Of a stretch of DNA of 64,000 nt, positions 21,591 through 31,017 are shown one piece after another. Location: assembly GCA_947650365.1 (NCBI GenBank), contig OX393555.1, forward strand, positions 77,443,995 to 77,507,994. Reading direction: 5' to 3'. Position numbers and translations under genes: made by a program. Below the pieces are notes generated by a model. The model was not told the DNA's origin. It made no database searches and was given only the letters and a program-made list of their open reading frames with translations. The stretch's first letter is position 1, and every line of letters starts with the position of its first letter. This DNA is from Chamaelirium japonicum. Taxonomy: Eukaryota > Streptophyta > Magnoliopsida > Liliales > Melanthiaceae.

Positions 21591-23564
21591 ATGGTCGAAT
21601 ACTGACCTTCGCTTTACCTGTCTGATTGGCCCAAGTCTTTTGAATACTGATATAGGATTCTGACTTGACTGGTTTTTGATGCTCTTCTTTTGCTTCTGGG
21701 GTATGGTCCAATATCAAGCTCGATTTCGCCTTATTTTGGTGAACGTAGTGTTGGGATGAACGACATTGGTGGAGCGTGCATCGGATGCTGACGATCCCTC
21801 TTCTGCTTCATCTACCAACTTCACCTCAATGTAGTTAGAAGTGAAGATCTTCTCTCCTGTGATCTTGATGACCATCGGGGTTTGACGGGAGCCGATGCCT
21901 TGCCGATTTGGTAGGATCTGCTCGCTGCTTTGGAGTAAATGGGCTTGAGTCTTGGTCATCCCGTGTGGTACTGGAGCTGGTGGGAGTGTACTCATATGTG
22001 TGGCACTGTCCTCGTTGTAGCCGACTTTGAATAGGAGTTTGGCGGCATTTTGCCCCCATCTTCCTTCTGGTTTGAACGTGAGTTGACTGGATTTGAAGGA
22101 GCCAAAGGGTTTTGGTGGATTTGAAGCTTGCAACAGGCTGGGTAGTGGCAGCGTCATCTCCTGCAGAGTGATGACATTAGCCTCCGATAGCGGCTGGACC
22201 ATCTCTTTCGGCGAGGCAAAAGATGGTCGTTCATCTTTGCGAAGCCACTGAGGCATGAGGCGCAAGACTGTTGTAGCTCGGACGGGCAATGGAGTATGTT
22301 GCGTGGATCTTGGCTTGGAGCTGATGCGCATCCTTCGTTTTGGCAGTAGCACGTCCTTGACTTCGTGTATTACCTTGGATGGTGGCACTGGATTTGGAGT
22401 TGGCGGAGTTTCACCCTGCTCCATCTTTTTAACTTCCTGAGTTCGAGGAGCTTTAGCTGGAAGGACTTCTGCAATGGGGTCTTTGACCTGGTGGAACTTG
22501 ACGTCAGTAAGGTGTGCTTCGTCCTTATTGAATGGCTTATCGTTGGCAGCAATGCTTCTCCCCATGTTTTCGATGTTGGTGCCGCTTTCTTCATTGAGCA
22601 CTTGGTGAACTTCCCTCATGCAACCGGAGACCTTGAGGTTTTGATCAACTTCAAGGAAGCGGTTGGGAAAGAACTCCTGGAGTGTCGCCAGCTCTGGGTA
22701 CGTTTGTTGGAGAAGATTTTTCAAACTTGCTGGAGGGACTTTGGAGGTCTTTCTTTCTAGAGCTTCACTCTTTTCCTTGAAGGTCTTTCTTTCCGGGAGT
22801 TTGGTTGTCGCCCGATCTTGCTCGTGGTTGGCCAGACGTGCTATTTGGTAGTTTAATTGTCGTGGCCTTCTCCTTCGAGGCGTCATAGCCCATGTGTTTT
22901 TATCAAGATCTTCCTCGCCAGGGTGAAGAATTGGTGCAGTAACCAAAGGCTCTTCTTCGATCGGAAGGACTTGTTCTTTTAGTGGTTCAACCATCTAATC
23001 TTCTGATCCCCAGTCGGTTGGCTTGATTTCTTTAATTGGGATCGAAGGAGGCTTGAAGTAAAAGACGTAGAAGTCAAACTTACCTGACGGGTGGCCTAGC
23101 AGGTCGACTTCAGGGTCTCTTTGCTCGTCTCTTGCTTTGAGCACATGCTGGGATGTAGCTTTGTTTGGGAGAGGGAGTGTTTGCACGAGAGGCGGTTGCC
23201 CCCAAGGCAGCGAGGATTTGGCCCTAGGCACTGCAGGAACATACTGTCGTCATCTTCTTGGAGCTGGTTTCGCCATTGATTTTTGACAAATGATGTGCAG
23301 GCTTGCTGAAGTGGGTTGTGGAGCAGTCAGCGCTAGCGGGTAGGAATCGAAGGTGATTGACGTCATATTTGACTCGACGACATCACCAGAGTTGATCTCG
23401 ATTATTCCTTGCTTGGTGAGTGCCATGATCTTATCTTGGAAGACAAAACACTTCTCGATGGGATGGCTGACCATCCGGTGGTACTTGCAGAAGAGCGGAT
23501 CGTTGACTCGATGTGCTTGTTCCGGCCTTTTTGGTGGCGGAAGCTCGATCATCTTTTCTTGCAT
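21591..23564 (-). pseudogene. Gag C-terminal zinc region and linker of element 3, no visible protease
   Basis: Starts with a frame overlapping the gag end by 16 bp and shifted by one base, containing CKYHRMVSHPIEKCF, a zinc-knuckle-like motif of Tat gags. Then follows a long linker (22994-21714), including KPFNKDEAHLTDVKF and LLFKVGYNED, that resembles the stretch between protease and RT in related elements. In-frame stops lie near 23248, 22995 and 21714. No D-T/S-G aspartic protease motif was found in any part of this stretch. Confidence 0.65.
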
Positions 23565-25171
23565 AACTGATCGAACATGGAGGAAACTTCCGAGTCTGGG
23601 AAGGGATACTCCTTAGCTTCAAGCTCCTCGAGAGTCATCCTTGGTGGCCGTTGAGGCTGAGGAGGTGGTATGGCGGCCCCTTTGCCTTTGTCCGGCTTGC
23701 CACCGATCTTGAGTGGTTTGGAAGTCGAATCGAGGTCGGTGATGTTGACTTGCTTTGATGTCGCCGGTTCGTCCTCCTCTTCCACCTTCAGGAAGGCTTT
23801 GGCCTTTGAGTCCCCGCGATTTGCTAAGCTGAGCTCCATGTCGTGAGCCCGAGTCGCCAGTTCTTCGAAGGACCGAGGCTTGATCCCTTTGAGGATGTAG
23901 AGCAAGCCCCAGTGCATGCCTTGGGTGCACAACTCGATGGACGAGTCTTCAGACAAGCGATCTCGCGAGTTTAGCACAAGGTTCCTCCAACGATCGATGT
24001 AGTCGATCACTGGCTCATCTTTCCTTTGCTTGGTGGCAGTAAGCTCGGTCATGCTGACGATGCACCGAGTGCTGTAGAAGCATTTGAGGAACTCCCTCTC
24101 CATTTGATCCCAGCTATCAATGGATGCTGGAGGAAGGTCAACGTACCAGTCAAAAGCATTACCTTTGAGGGTGCGAACGAACTGCTTCACCATCTCTTCG
24201 CCGTATGTGTTGGCGTTATTGCAAGTTTCGACAAAGTGAGCAATGTATTGCCTTGGATTGCCCTTTCCGTCGAAGTGTTGGAACTTTGGCGGCTGGAACC
24301 CGGTAGGGAAGCACAACTGTTGGATCCTTATGGTGTAAGGCTTTGAGTATGCAGCCGTAATCGGCGGTAGATTACCACCGTGGGAACGCATCATGTCGGC
24401 CACCAATGCTTGTATTTGCTGGGCATTTATTATTGCTATCGTTGAAGGTTGCACGGCCATCGAGACCGGCATGGGAGAAACGACCTCCGTTGGCACAAGA
24501 GCTGAGGAGAGTGTGGGAGTAGTCGCTAGCATTGCCGGAATAACTTTTGCAGGAGCGGGAGTTGGAGACGGAGCCGGAGCAGCTGCTGGAGAAGCAGGAG
24601 GTTGATTGAATGTTGCGGTATCCCTGGCACTTAGCCTTTGAAGCAAGGTATTGATGTGACAATCCTTCTCTTCCATTAGTCGGGTGATTTGCGCCATATG
24701 TTCACCTATTTGCATGACTTGGAGCTGGAGAGCGAACGGAGGATGATGTTGTAGGACGTCTCGATGTTGCATGCCTGCATCCTCGCCATCATCGTCGGAG
24801 ACCTAGTGGCGCCGACTTGGTTCTGCTTGATGACGGACGTTTGCCCCCTGTAAAGGAGGTGCAATGTCCATTGGAGAACCCGAATGGGCTCCGGGTTGGG
24901 GCTGGACCTCCCCAAATTTCTGGAACTGACTTCCAGGATCGATGCTTGTTTCTTCATGCACCAAGGCCTCATTAGCGATTTGGTGAGCATCTTCGGTAGC
25001 AGTTTCTGGCGTGAAGAAGTCTGCAAGAGTTTGAGTACGCCGAGTGTAGACGCGTACTACCGAGAGAACGTTGTTCTCCGGATTTTCTGGATCGCCATGT
25101 TGGAGTAATGAAGACTCGGCGATAGGTGAAAGGCTTGTTCGAGCAAACATATCATCGTTCGTTTCGGCCAT
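23549..25171 (-). pseudogene. gag of element 3
   Basis: Begins at ATG 25171, 50 bp after the primer-binding site, and runs in one frame to 23549 except for a TAG at 24803-24805. It has a Pro/Ala/Thr-rich N-terminal half and a Retrotrans_gag domain (about 24250-23850) with FQPPKFQHFDGKGNP, FVRTLKGNAFDWY and EFLKCFYSTRCIV. It would form the particle coat. The following zinc-knuckle part is in the next frame, so one base has been gained or lost near 23570. Confidence 0.85.
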
Positions 25172-25220
25172 GGCGAACTTAAAGCAACTCCTTCAAACGT
25201 ACGGATGAAAAGGAGAGGAG

Positions 25221-25238
25221 GTCCCACCAGGCGTGCCA
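25221..25238 (-). promoter_or_regulatory. Primer-binding site of element 3
   Basis: The minus strand reads TGGCACGCCTGGTGGGAC, starting 6 bp inside the 5' LTR end. It begins TGG, as expected for the complement of a tRNA 3' CCA end. The tRNA was not assigned. Confidence 0.7.
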
Positions 25239-25987
25239 AAAATCTGTGTGCGCAGAAAAAAGATACGGGTCATCTTTATTGCGAATCACACGAGATTACA
25301 AATGCCGGGACCCGGGGGCTCGGGTGTGGCGAGTCCGGGTGCAGCGAATATTTGATTAGGAGATTGTGGGAGAGATCCTCTGAAAGGTCCCTTTGATCCG
25401 CGTCTCCACATGGTATTCGTACGAGAGCTCTAAAGGGGTTGCCCAGGACAGAGGTCTTTACAGGGTGAGGGTTTCTTGAGAGGCTAAGGAGTATCGGCCG
25501 TTGATTTTGTCCCGTTCGTGCTTCGCGCTTTCTCGGCTAGGGAGGTTTTGGGCTTTGTTTCTCGATCTTCGTGTCTTCCTCGATCCTTGCTAGACCTTGG
25601 CGTCCTTGATCGTCGGTTCGCGGTGTCGATCGTGCTTTTAGCGTCGGCTTTGGCTTTGGCGTGGCTCTGGCTTTTGCTTTGCTTTGGCGCTTGCGCTTGA
25701 ACGTAGGTGGGTAGAGGTTTCCGATGCTTTAGTTTTTCCAGACTTCGCGTCGTATCGGCTAGAACGTGCGGTGCTTTTCTCGTGACCGTCGTAGTTGCTC
25801 GGCTTTGGCACGTGCGTTGCTTTGGCGTGGGCTTTACCGATGTGTTTGCTTTGGCTTCTTGCGTTGGCTTTGGCTTTAGCTTTGACTCGATCTTCTTCTC
25901 GAACGGCGATCGCTACTTCTTCGAGACTTCTTTATTCTTCTGGCTTTCTCGACGGTTGTAGCGTCGGCTTTTGTTGATGAAGACGGT

Positions 25988-26185
25988 GGGGGTAGCACCG
26001 ATCTTCGTGCGACGGTTGTAGCGTCGGCTTTTGTTGATGAAGACGGCGGGGGTAGCACCGATCTCCGTGCAACGGTTGTGGCGTCGGCTTTTATTGATGA
26101 AGACGGCGGGGGTAGCACCGATCTTCGTGCGACGATTGTGGCGTCGGCTTTTGTTGACGAAGACGACAGGGGTAGCACCGGCTTC
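25988..26185 (-). repeat. 60-bp tandem repeat in the 5' LTR
   Basis: GGGGGTAGCACCGAT recurs at 25988, 26048, 26108 and 26168. One unit fewer than the 3' LTR array. Confidence 0.9.
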
Positions 26186-26554
26186 TTCTCCAAGCTTTCT
26201 TCTTCGTGCGAGGAGTCGATGCCTTTGTTGAAGACGACGGGTGGTGTCGGCTTCGATCTTCTTCTCCAGCCTTTGTTTATGGCGTCTTCGGAGTTGATGA
26301 AGATCGTTGGAGAAGTCGGGGTGACGACGACTCCGGGTCTTCTTCTCCAAGCTTTCTTCTTCGTGCAAGGAGTCGAAGCTTTGATCTTTGAGTGCAAGGT
26401 CTTCATGTTGATGAGGACTTGAAGGGACAAGGATTCCTGTAGGACGTGCTTACCGTGCCTCGTGAAGCCTTTGGTCTTCAAGCGTTGGAGCTTCTCTTGT
26501 AGAGCCCTTTCATCTTCAGCTTTTTCGACCTCTTGTGCCTTCCCCCACCCCTTC

Positions 26555-26562
26555 TATTTATA
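26555..26562 (-). promoter_or_regulatory. TATA box of the 5' LTR of element 3
   Basis: The minus strand reads GCTTATAAATAGAAGG, the expected core promoter of the element. Confidence 0.7.
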
Positions 26563-27072
26563 AGCAAAGGAGGGCGGTTGGGAGAGATATGGCTGAAATC
26601 TTTTTGTTTCATCCAATATCTCTCCTCATAACCATCAAGATATGGTCCCCTTATTTTAGGAAACAAACTCGATCCCCTCCTTTTTAGTTGGGGTGGTTAC
26701 GGGATAGATGTGACTTGATCTTTGAAGATACGTCGTCATCTTTGCACCTTCCGGATCGCATGGCGACACGACATCATCTTGTCCGTCGGATCGAGCGATC
26801 GTCGCGGATCTACGGCTGCGTAGACGTCCACGCCACCTCCCCCCACATCGAGGCAGTTAGGATTTTTTTTCTTTTCTTTTTCTTTTTCTTTTTCTTTCTT
26901 TTTTTTTCTTTTTCTTTTCTTTTTCTTTATGGCCGGCCCCACCTCCCCATGGGGAGGGGGGCACGGTTTTCAAGGAGGGGGGGCCGGTGGGCCCCCCTTT
27001 TTGTGTTCGAGTTGTGGGTCCGGTGGGACCCGTTTGCTTTGGATGAGCCATAAGGATTTACATAGCACGTGT

Positions 27073-27375
27073 GCGAGCTAAGTTCGTATGCGGGCCGTTG
27101 GGTGCGAGCCAGGTTTCGCATGCGGGCCGTTGGGTGCGAGCCAGGTTTTGCATGCGGGCCGTTGGGTGCGAGCCAGGTTTCGCATGCGGGCCGTTGTGCG
27201 CGGGCCAAGTTTCGCATGCGGGCCGTTGTGTGTGGGCCAGGTTTCGCATGTGGGCCGTTATGTGTGGGCCAGGTTTTGCATGCGGGTCTTTGTGTGTGGG
27301 CCCGATTTATGTGTGCGGGTTGGGTTCGACCCGGGGGCCGTTGTGTGCGGGCCTGTTTTACGTGTGCAAGTCGGG
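27073..27375 (-). repeat. 32-bp GC-rich tandem repeat in U3 (5' LTR)
   Basis: About nine units of a GCGAGCCAGGTTTCGCATGC-like motif, diverging toward the LTR end. Confidence 0.85.
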
Positions 27376-27406
27376 TTTGACCCGTGGGCTAATTTCGATG
27401 CCCACA

Positions 27407-27776
27407 GAGGTATTAGAAGATCTCATCCATCCTCTAAATATGCTTTGTTAAACTCAACAGAAATCAATCAAGGAAAATAGTATTCTCTCTTTTATGTGTG
27501 TTGTCATGGCTCCTTTCTCTGAAGGTAGAAAAAAATTTTATGGGCTACTTTATCTCTGTTGCAAGCTTGCTTCAGGATTCGTGCTATGTGTTAGCACACG
27601 GAGCATGTTGTGCCATCACCCTCTTTCTTCCTAGTTTTCTATGCCCAAGAATGGCACCACGGGTTCGACGCCTAGCTTGTCAGTGCACGATCTGAGGAAA
27701 ATGTGATTTAGTGCGAGGGTTTTCCCCCTTATCGTGCTTCTAAGATAGCCAAGACACTCGATGTAGGGGGGCCATT
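27407..27776. other. Unassigned stretch between element 3 and LTR fragments
   Basis: No gene recognised. It ends in a purine-rich GTAGGGGGGCCA just before a TGTTGGAACCC motif. Confidence 0.4.
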
Positions 27777-28151
27777 GTTGGAACCCTTGTGTTCGGCCCA
27801 TTGCCTAATCTCGGGATGAGAGAGGATAGGTATGGGAGACCCCATCTCTATCTCTTTGGGCATGAGAAGCTTGAGTGGTAATTGGCCCAGGGTGGGATCC
27901 ATTGATCCCATCTTTGTGTCTATGGGATTAGGATTTCCATCCACAACGGCCGCTAACACCCTACCTCTATATAAGAGGGTGGGATGTGATATGTAGGCAG
28001 GTACACAGAAGATCAGCTGAGCAGTCCCACCCCTCTTGGAGATCTTTACAAGGGAGAGAGAGGTCCATGGGAAAAGTAGTCGAGCTCGGGGAGAGGCCGC
28101 AGGTACTGCTTCTCTCCCCCCCGATATAGTTCATGTCATGATGTGGAACAC
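27777..28151 (+). mobile_element. Possible LTR fragment (plus strand)
   Basis: Starts TGTTGGAACCC directly after a polypurine-like tract, and has a good TATA box (CTCTATATAAGAGGG near 27967). The right end near 28151 (GTGGAACA) is a guess. No partner LTR or coding region is present. Could also be a host promoter. Confidence 0.35.
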
Positions 28152-28250
28152 CACAAGGCTAAGGTTGAACAGACTCTGACGACCCCCTCTCGTGCGGAAT
28201 GGGAAAATGCACAACTTGGCCCCTCCCGAAGCGAGGCTGGACGGAACCTC

Positions 28251-28262
28251 GTTCTGATACCA
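28251..28262 (-). promoter_or_regulatory. Primer-binding site for initiator tRNA-Met
   Basis: The minus strand reads TGGTATCAGAAC, one base off the common TGGTATCAGAGC site of plant LTR elements. It is adjacent to the LTR at 28264-28529. Confidence 0.65.
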
Positions 28263-28263
28263 C

Positions 28264-28529
28264 TATTAGATACTCTTTCGCCCCAAAACCCGGATCGTAA
28301 GGGGATGTCCATGAAGGGTATAGGAAGGCACCACCGCCCTTTCCCCTAGCTGATGTGGGACTAAACCTAAAACACCGTTCCAATTCCACAGCTCCTGTGG
28401 CGAGGATGCAGCCTATGCAAACACGGCTGTGCATGCATAGCATTGCTCTTATAGAAAACATTTCAACTCCGTATACATGTTTTGATAGTAGCCGGACAAA
28501 CTTTGTCGTGCTGACACGTTAAACCAACA
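28264..28529 (-). mobile_element. Small copia/TRIM-like LTR remnant
   Basis: In minus sense it begins TGTTGGTTTAACG and ends ATCTAATA just before a tRNA-Met primer-binding site, giving 266 bp. It contains TTTAGTCCCACATCAGCTAGGG, a string common in small plant copia and TRIM LTRs. The rest of the element is absent. Long frames through it show no family match. Confidence 0.55.
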
Positions 28530-28682
28530 CATGTTTGGAGATACTTTTGTTGGTATTACAGGGGTGGCTGGCGTGTACAAGGAATAATAAGAAGTGGAAG
28601 GAGAAAGCCAACCAAGAGTGGCCTGTTCTTTATCGCCGTCCCGAATTAAAGGAGTCCTCTCTCCCTTCCTCCATGGAGAAAT
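28530..28682. other. Spacer left of the LINE
   Basis: No feature recognised apart from the start of the LINE target duplication at 28683. Confidence 0.4.
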
Positions 28683-28700
28683 TTCAACGGGTTGGGTCTT
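28683..28700. repeat. 18-bp target site duplication of the LINE, left copy
   Basis: TTCAACGGGTTGGGTCTT here and again at 43092-43109. The left copy touches the T-rich (poly(A) in LINE sense) end. Confidence 0.9.
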
Positions 28701-29042
28701 TTTTTTATTTTTTGAGGGATAAAAAACGAATATATAAATGAAAAACAAGAGCGGTTACAGACCCCAACTTAACTCTAGGTGAGTAAGCAGGACACCAGAC
28801 CAAATAGGGCCACACACCGGCACCTAAGGACCTACCTACATCCCAAAAATCAAAACCCTAACTCATCCTTCATGGGGAACAGACAAACATGGTAGCCCCC
28901 TGTCAAGAGCGATTAAACACCATGCAAGTCTGAATACCATACCTAAGACATATCCAGAGTGCGAAAAGCAACGAGTGCCCTCACTAACTAACTAGCCCCC
29001 TTATTCCTTGTAACCCTATCAGATTGACCCTTTTGGCCAAGA

Positions 29043-30086
29043 TTATTTGGCTCGGGAAGAGGATTCCAGTGCTGGATTTGGTATGGTAAGAATAGAGGGG
29101 AAGTTGGCAAGATGAGGGGTCAACTTCTTGTACTGAGCAAATGGATCTGGAGGATGAGGACCATCGTTCGCTTCGTCTCGGTATGGACAATCCTCCCCAA
29201 GGTCACTACAGGGTTCCTGCGATTCACCTAATGCCTGCCCTCCAGCTAGCCCCGCTACACCCTGAGCCAAGGCCTTCCGATGAGCTTGTTGAAGAGCAGG
29301 AATAATAATACTGTGACTTCCCTCTCGTTGGCTCCGCCGACTAGTATACTTCTTAGCACCTCCAACTAAGACCCCACTCCCACTAGTGAGAACTAAAACG
29401 ATCGGTCTCTCCCCCTCACTTGATGTACTCTCTGCTTGCGTAACAGCCCCTGCAGTCTCTGGTGTAACAGTGCCAGTCGCTAGCGTAACAACAGTCTCTT
29501 CCATTGTTACGCTAGGATCACCATCAGGTGGTGTAACACTAGCATTTGTAGTGCCTCCAGAGAACATTACATCAGCAACTTCTCATGTAACATCATCCTC
29601 AGGTCGCCTAGCATCAAACTCATGTGTAACAGGAGCCCCTCGTGTAACATCAGGCATTGCTTGCATTACAACAGCTTCAGCACAGCCACTAGCTCTCAAA
29701 CCTTCAGTTGTTACAACACCTTCCATCTTTGTAACAGCTGCATTACGAACAACAAAGATAGCATTTGCAGCATCATCAGCACCACCTTGAACTACACCAA
29801 TCACTGCAACACCCACAGCCAACGTAACATCAGCAAAAGTAGTAGCCTTAGCTGTGTCAGCATCATTAGCAGCCTGAGTAGCAGAAGCTGCAATTTCAGC
29901 ACCAGCACCACTAACATCATCAAAATCACCACTTGCCCTTGATCCCAACACATCAAACCGAGAACCACTCCCTCGCCCAGCAACATTGAGGATCACTAGA
30001 CCCTTTCCTTTACGCTTAGAACCTACACTTATCCATGGATTAGTAGCCAATAGATCATGCAAGGAATCTAACGGAGCTTCAGTAGT
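29043..30086 (-). pseudogene. LINE ORF1, C-terminal part
   Basis: Continues the frame broken at 42664 once element 2 and one GTAGT copy are removed. It is rich in Ala, Val, Gly and Thr with no clear domain, and includes the basic stretch VGSKRKGKGLVILN near its start. One in-frame TGA lies at about 29568-29582 (between an EDDVT and an EVADVMFSGG segment), one C-to-T change from Arg. It ends at 29043. Such C-terminal tails of plant LINE ORF1 proteins are variable. Confidence 0.7.
30082..30086. repeat. Target site duplication GTAGT of element 2, left copy
   Basis: GTAGT directly before the 5' LTR; the same five bases follow the 3' LTR at 42659-42663. Confidence 0.95.
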
Positions 30087-30124
30087 TGTGGGTGCAAATT
30101 TTGGCAGAAGTCTACCAGCTACCA

Positions 30125-30330
30125 CGGGACCCACCGGCCCTGCCTAGTGGGCCCACGAGGACCACCACGGGACCCACCGGCCCTGCCTGGTGGGCCCACG
30201 AAGACTACTTCGGGACCCACCGGCCCTGCCTGGTGGACCCACGAGGACCACCACGGGACCCACCGGCCCTGCCTGGTGGGCCCACGAGGACTATCGCGGG
30301 ACCCACCGACCCCGCTTGGTTGGACCGAGA
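30125..30330 (+). repeat. About 43-bp GC-rich tandem repeat in U3 of the 5' LTR
   Basis: Five units of GGGACCCACCGGCCCTGCCT followed by a GTGGGCCCACGAGG part. It encodes Pro/Gly-rich frames in several phases that are not genes. Repeated at 41922-42115 in the 3' LTR. Confidence 0.9.
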
Positions 30331-30428
30331 GCCTGCGGAATCCCCCAGAAGACGATAGCGGGGCCCACCAGATTTACCTGGAGGATCCCCAGAGGCTGCA
30401 GAAACCGCCATTTACCACCAGAGAATAC

Positions 30429-30436
30429 TATAAATA
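30429..30436 (+). promoter_or_regulatory. TATA box of element 2
   Basis: TATAAATA in ACTATAAATAGCAGAGCC; also present in the 3' LTR at 42226-42233. Confidence 0.8.
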
Positions 30437-30864
30437 GCAGAGCCTTCGAATGTAAAAGGATCGAAATCTAAGATCCTAGAATTTCTGATTTCCACTCTGA
30501 GATTTGATTTTCAGAACCAGAGCTCTGGAATTTCTATCTTCTCACCCTTTACCTCTACTTGATCATCTTCTTGTCTTTGAAGAGATCAAAGAGACTTCAG
30601 TAGCACTCGGCCTGTCGAGGTTACTTCGAGAAAAGTGTTAGTGAATTCGGGTTGTACCCTATAGCACGGAGACGTAGGCTTCGGCTGAACTCCGAGATCA
30701 CTTCTTGTGTCAAACACTCTCTCTGATTGCATCTCTATATCTACATATCAAAAGCTGCAACGTCCATCACCAGATCGACCAACGATCTTCGAAGTCTACA
30801 TCAACTTCAATTGACTGGTGCTGCGAAGGTCTTCGGGTCGGCACGAAGATTTTCCCCCACAGTT

Positions 30865-30882
30865 TGGCGCCGTCTGTGGGAT
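30865..30882 (+). promoter_or_regulatory. Primer-binding site of element 2
   Basis: TGGCGCCGTCTGTGGGAT, three bases after the 5' LTR, the form usual in Tat elements. tRNA not assigned. Confidence 0.8.
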
Positions 30883-31017
30883 CCGAGCAAAAAGTCGAGC
30901 TCTCTACTACTTGACCGGTTGAACCTACAACCGATCTTGATAGTCAAACTTCCTCGCCCTCTCGGTTGATCAGACAACTGATCGAGCGGCACTCTCGTTG
31001 CACCTTTCGCTCTCTGA

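Larger units (their letters stand above)
13121..27406 (-). mobile_element. Tat-type Ty3/gypsy element 3 (14.3 kb)
   Basis: Two similar LTRs of about 2.16 kb in the same orientation bracket a minus-strand gag-pol and a plus-strand extra gene. Order in element sense: 5' LTR (27406-25245), primer-binding site (25238-25221), gag, pol with RT, RNase H, a second archaeal-type RNase H and integrase (to 18090), the opposite-strand PMD gene (15433-17843), then 3' LTR (15285-13121). Two RNase H domains and an antisense extra gene fit the Tat lineage. The 3' LTR lacks about 110 bp of its U3 start and no polypurine tract is visible. The flanking bases (GAGGT at 27407, AGATC at 13116) do not form a target duplication. 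Coding parts carry many stops and shifts, so the element is dead. Confidence 0.85.
25245..27406 (-). repeat. 5' LTR of element 3
   Basis: In element sense it starts TGTGGGCATCG at 27406 and ends TGCGCACACA at 25245, giving 2162 bp. The same TGTGGGCA start is found at 58741. It contains the 32-bp U3 repeats (27073-27375), a T-rich run at about 26863-26930, the TATA box and the 60-bp repeats. Confidence 0.9.
30087..30861 (+). repeat. 5' LTR of element 2
   Basis: 775 bp, TG...CA. Contains a GC-rich tandem repeat (30125-30330) and TATAAATA at 30429-30436. Confidence 0.95.

Noticed and set aside
22995-23231. A separate 78-codon gene
   Set aside because: It is in the same frame as the flanking pol linker and separated only by stop codons, so it is part of the decayed polyprotein.
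27418-27422. AGATC as a target duplication for element 3 (matches 13116-13120)
   Set aside because: It lies 11 bp beyond the true LTR end at 27406, which is fixed by the same TGTGGGC start at 58741.
30086-30437. Three overlapping Pro/Gly-rich frames, repeated at 41889-42268
   Set aside because: They come from the 43-bp GC-rich LTR repeat, which is open in all three phases.
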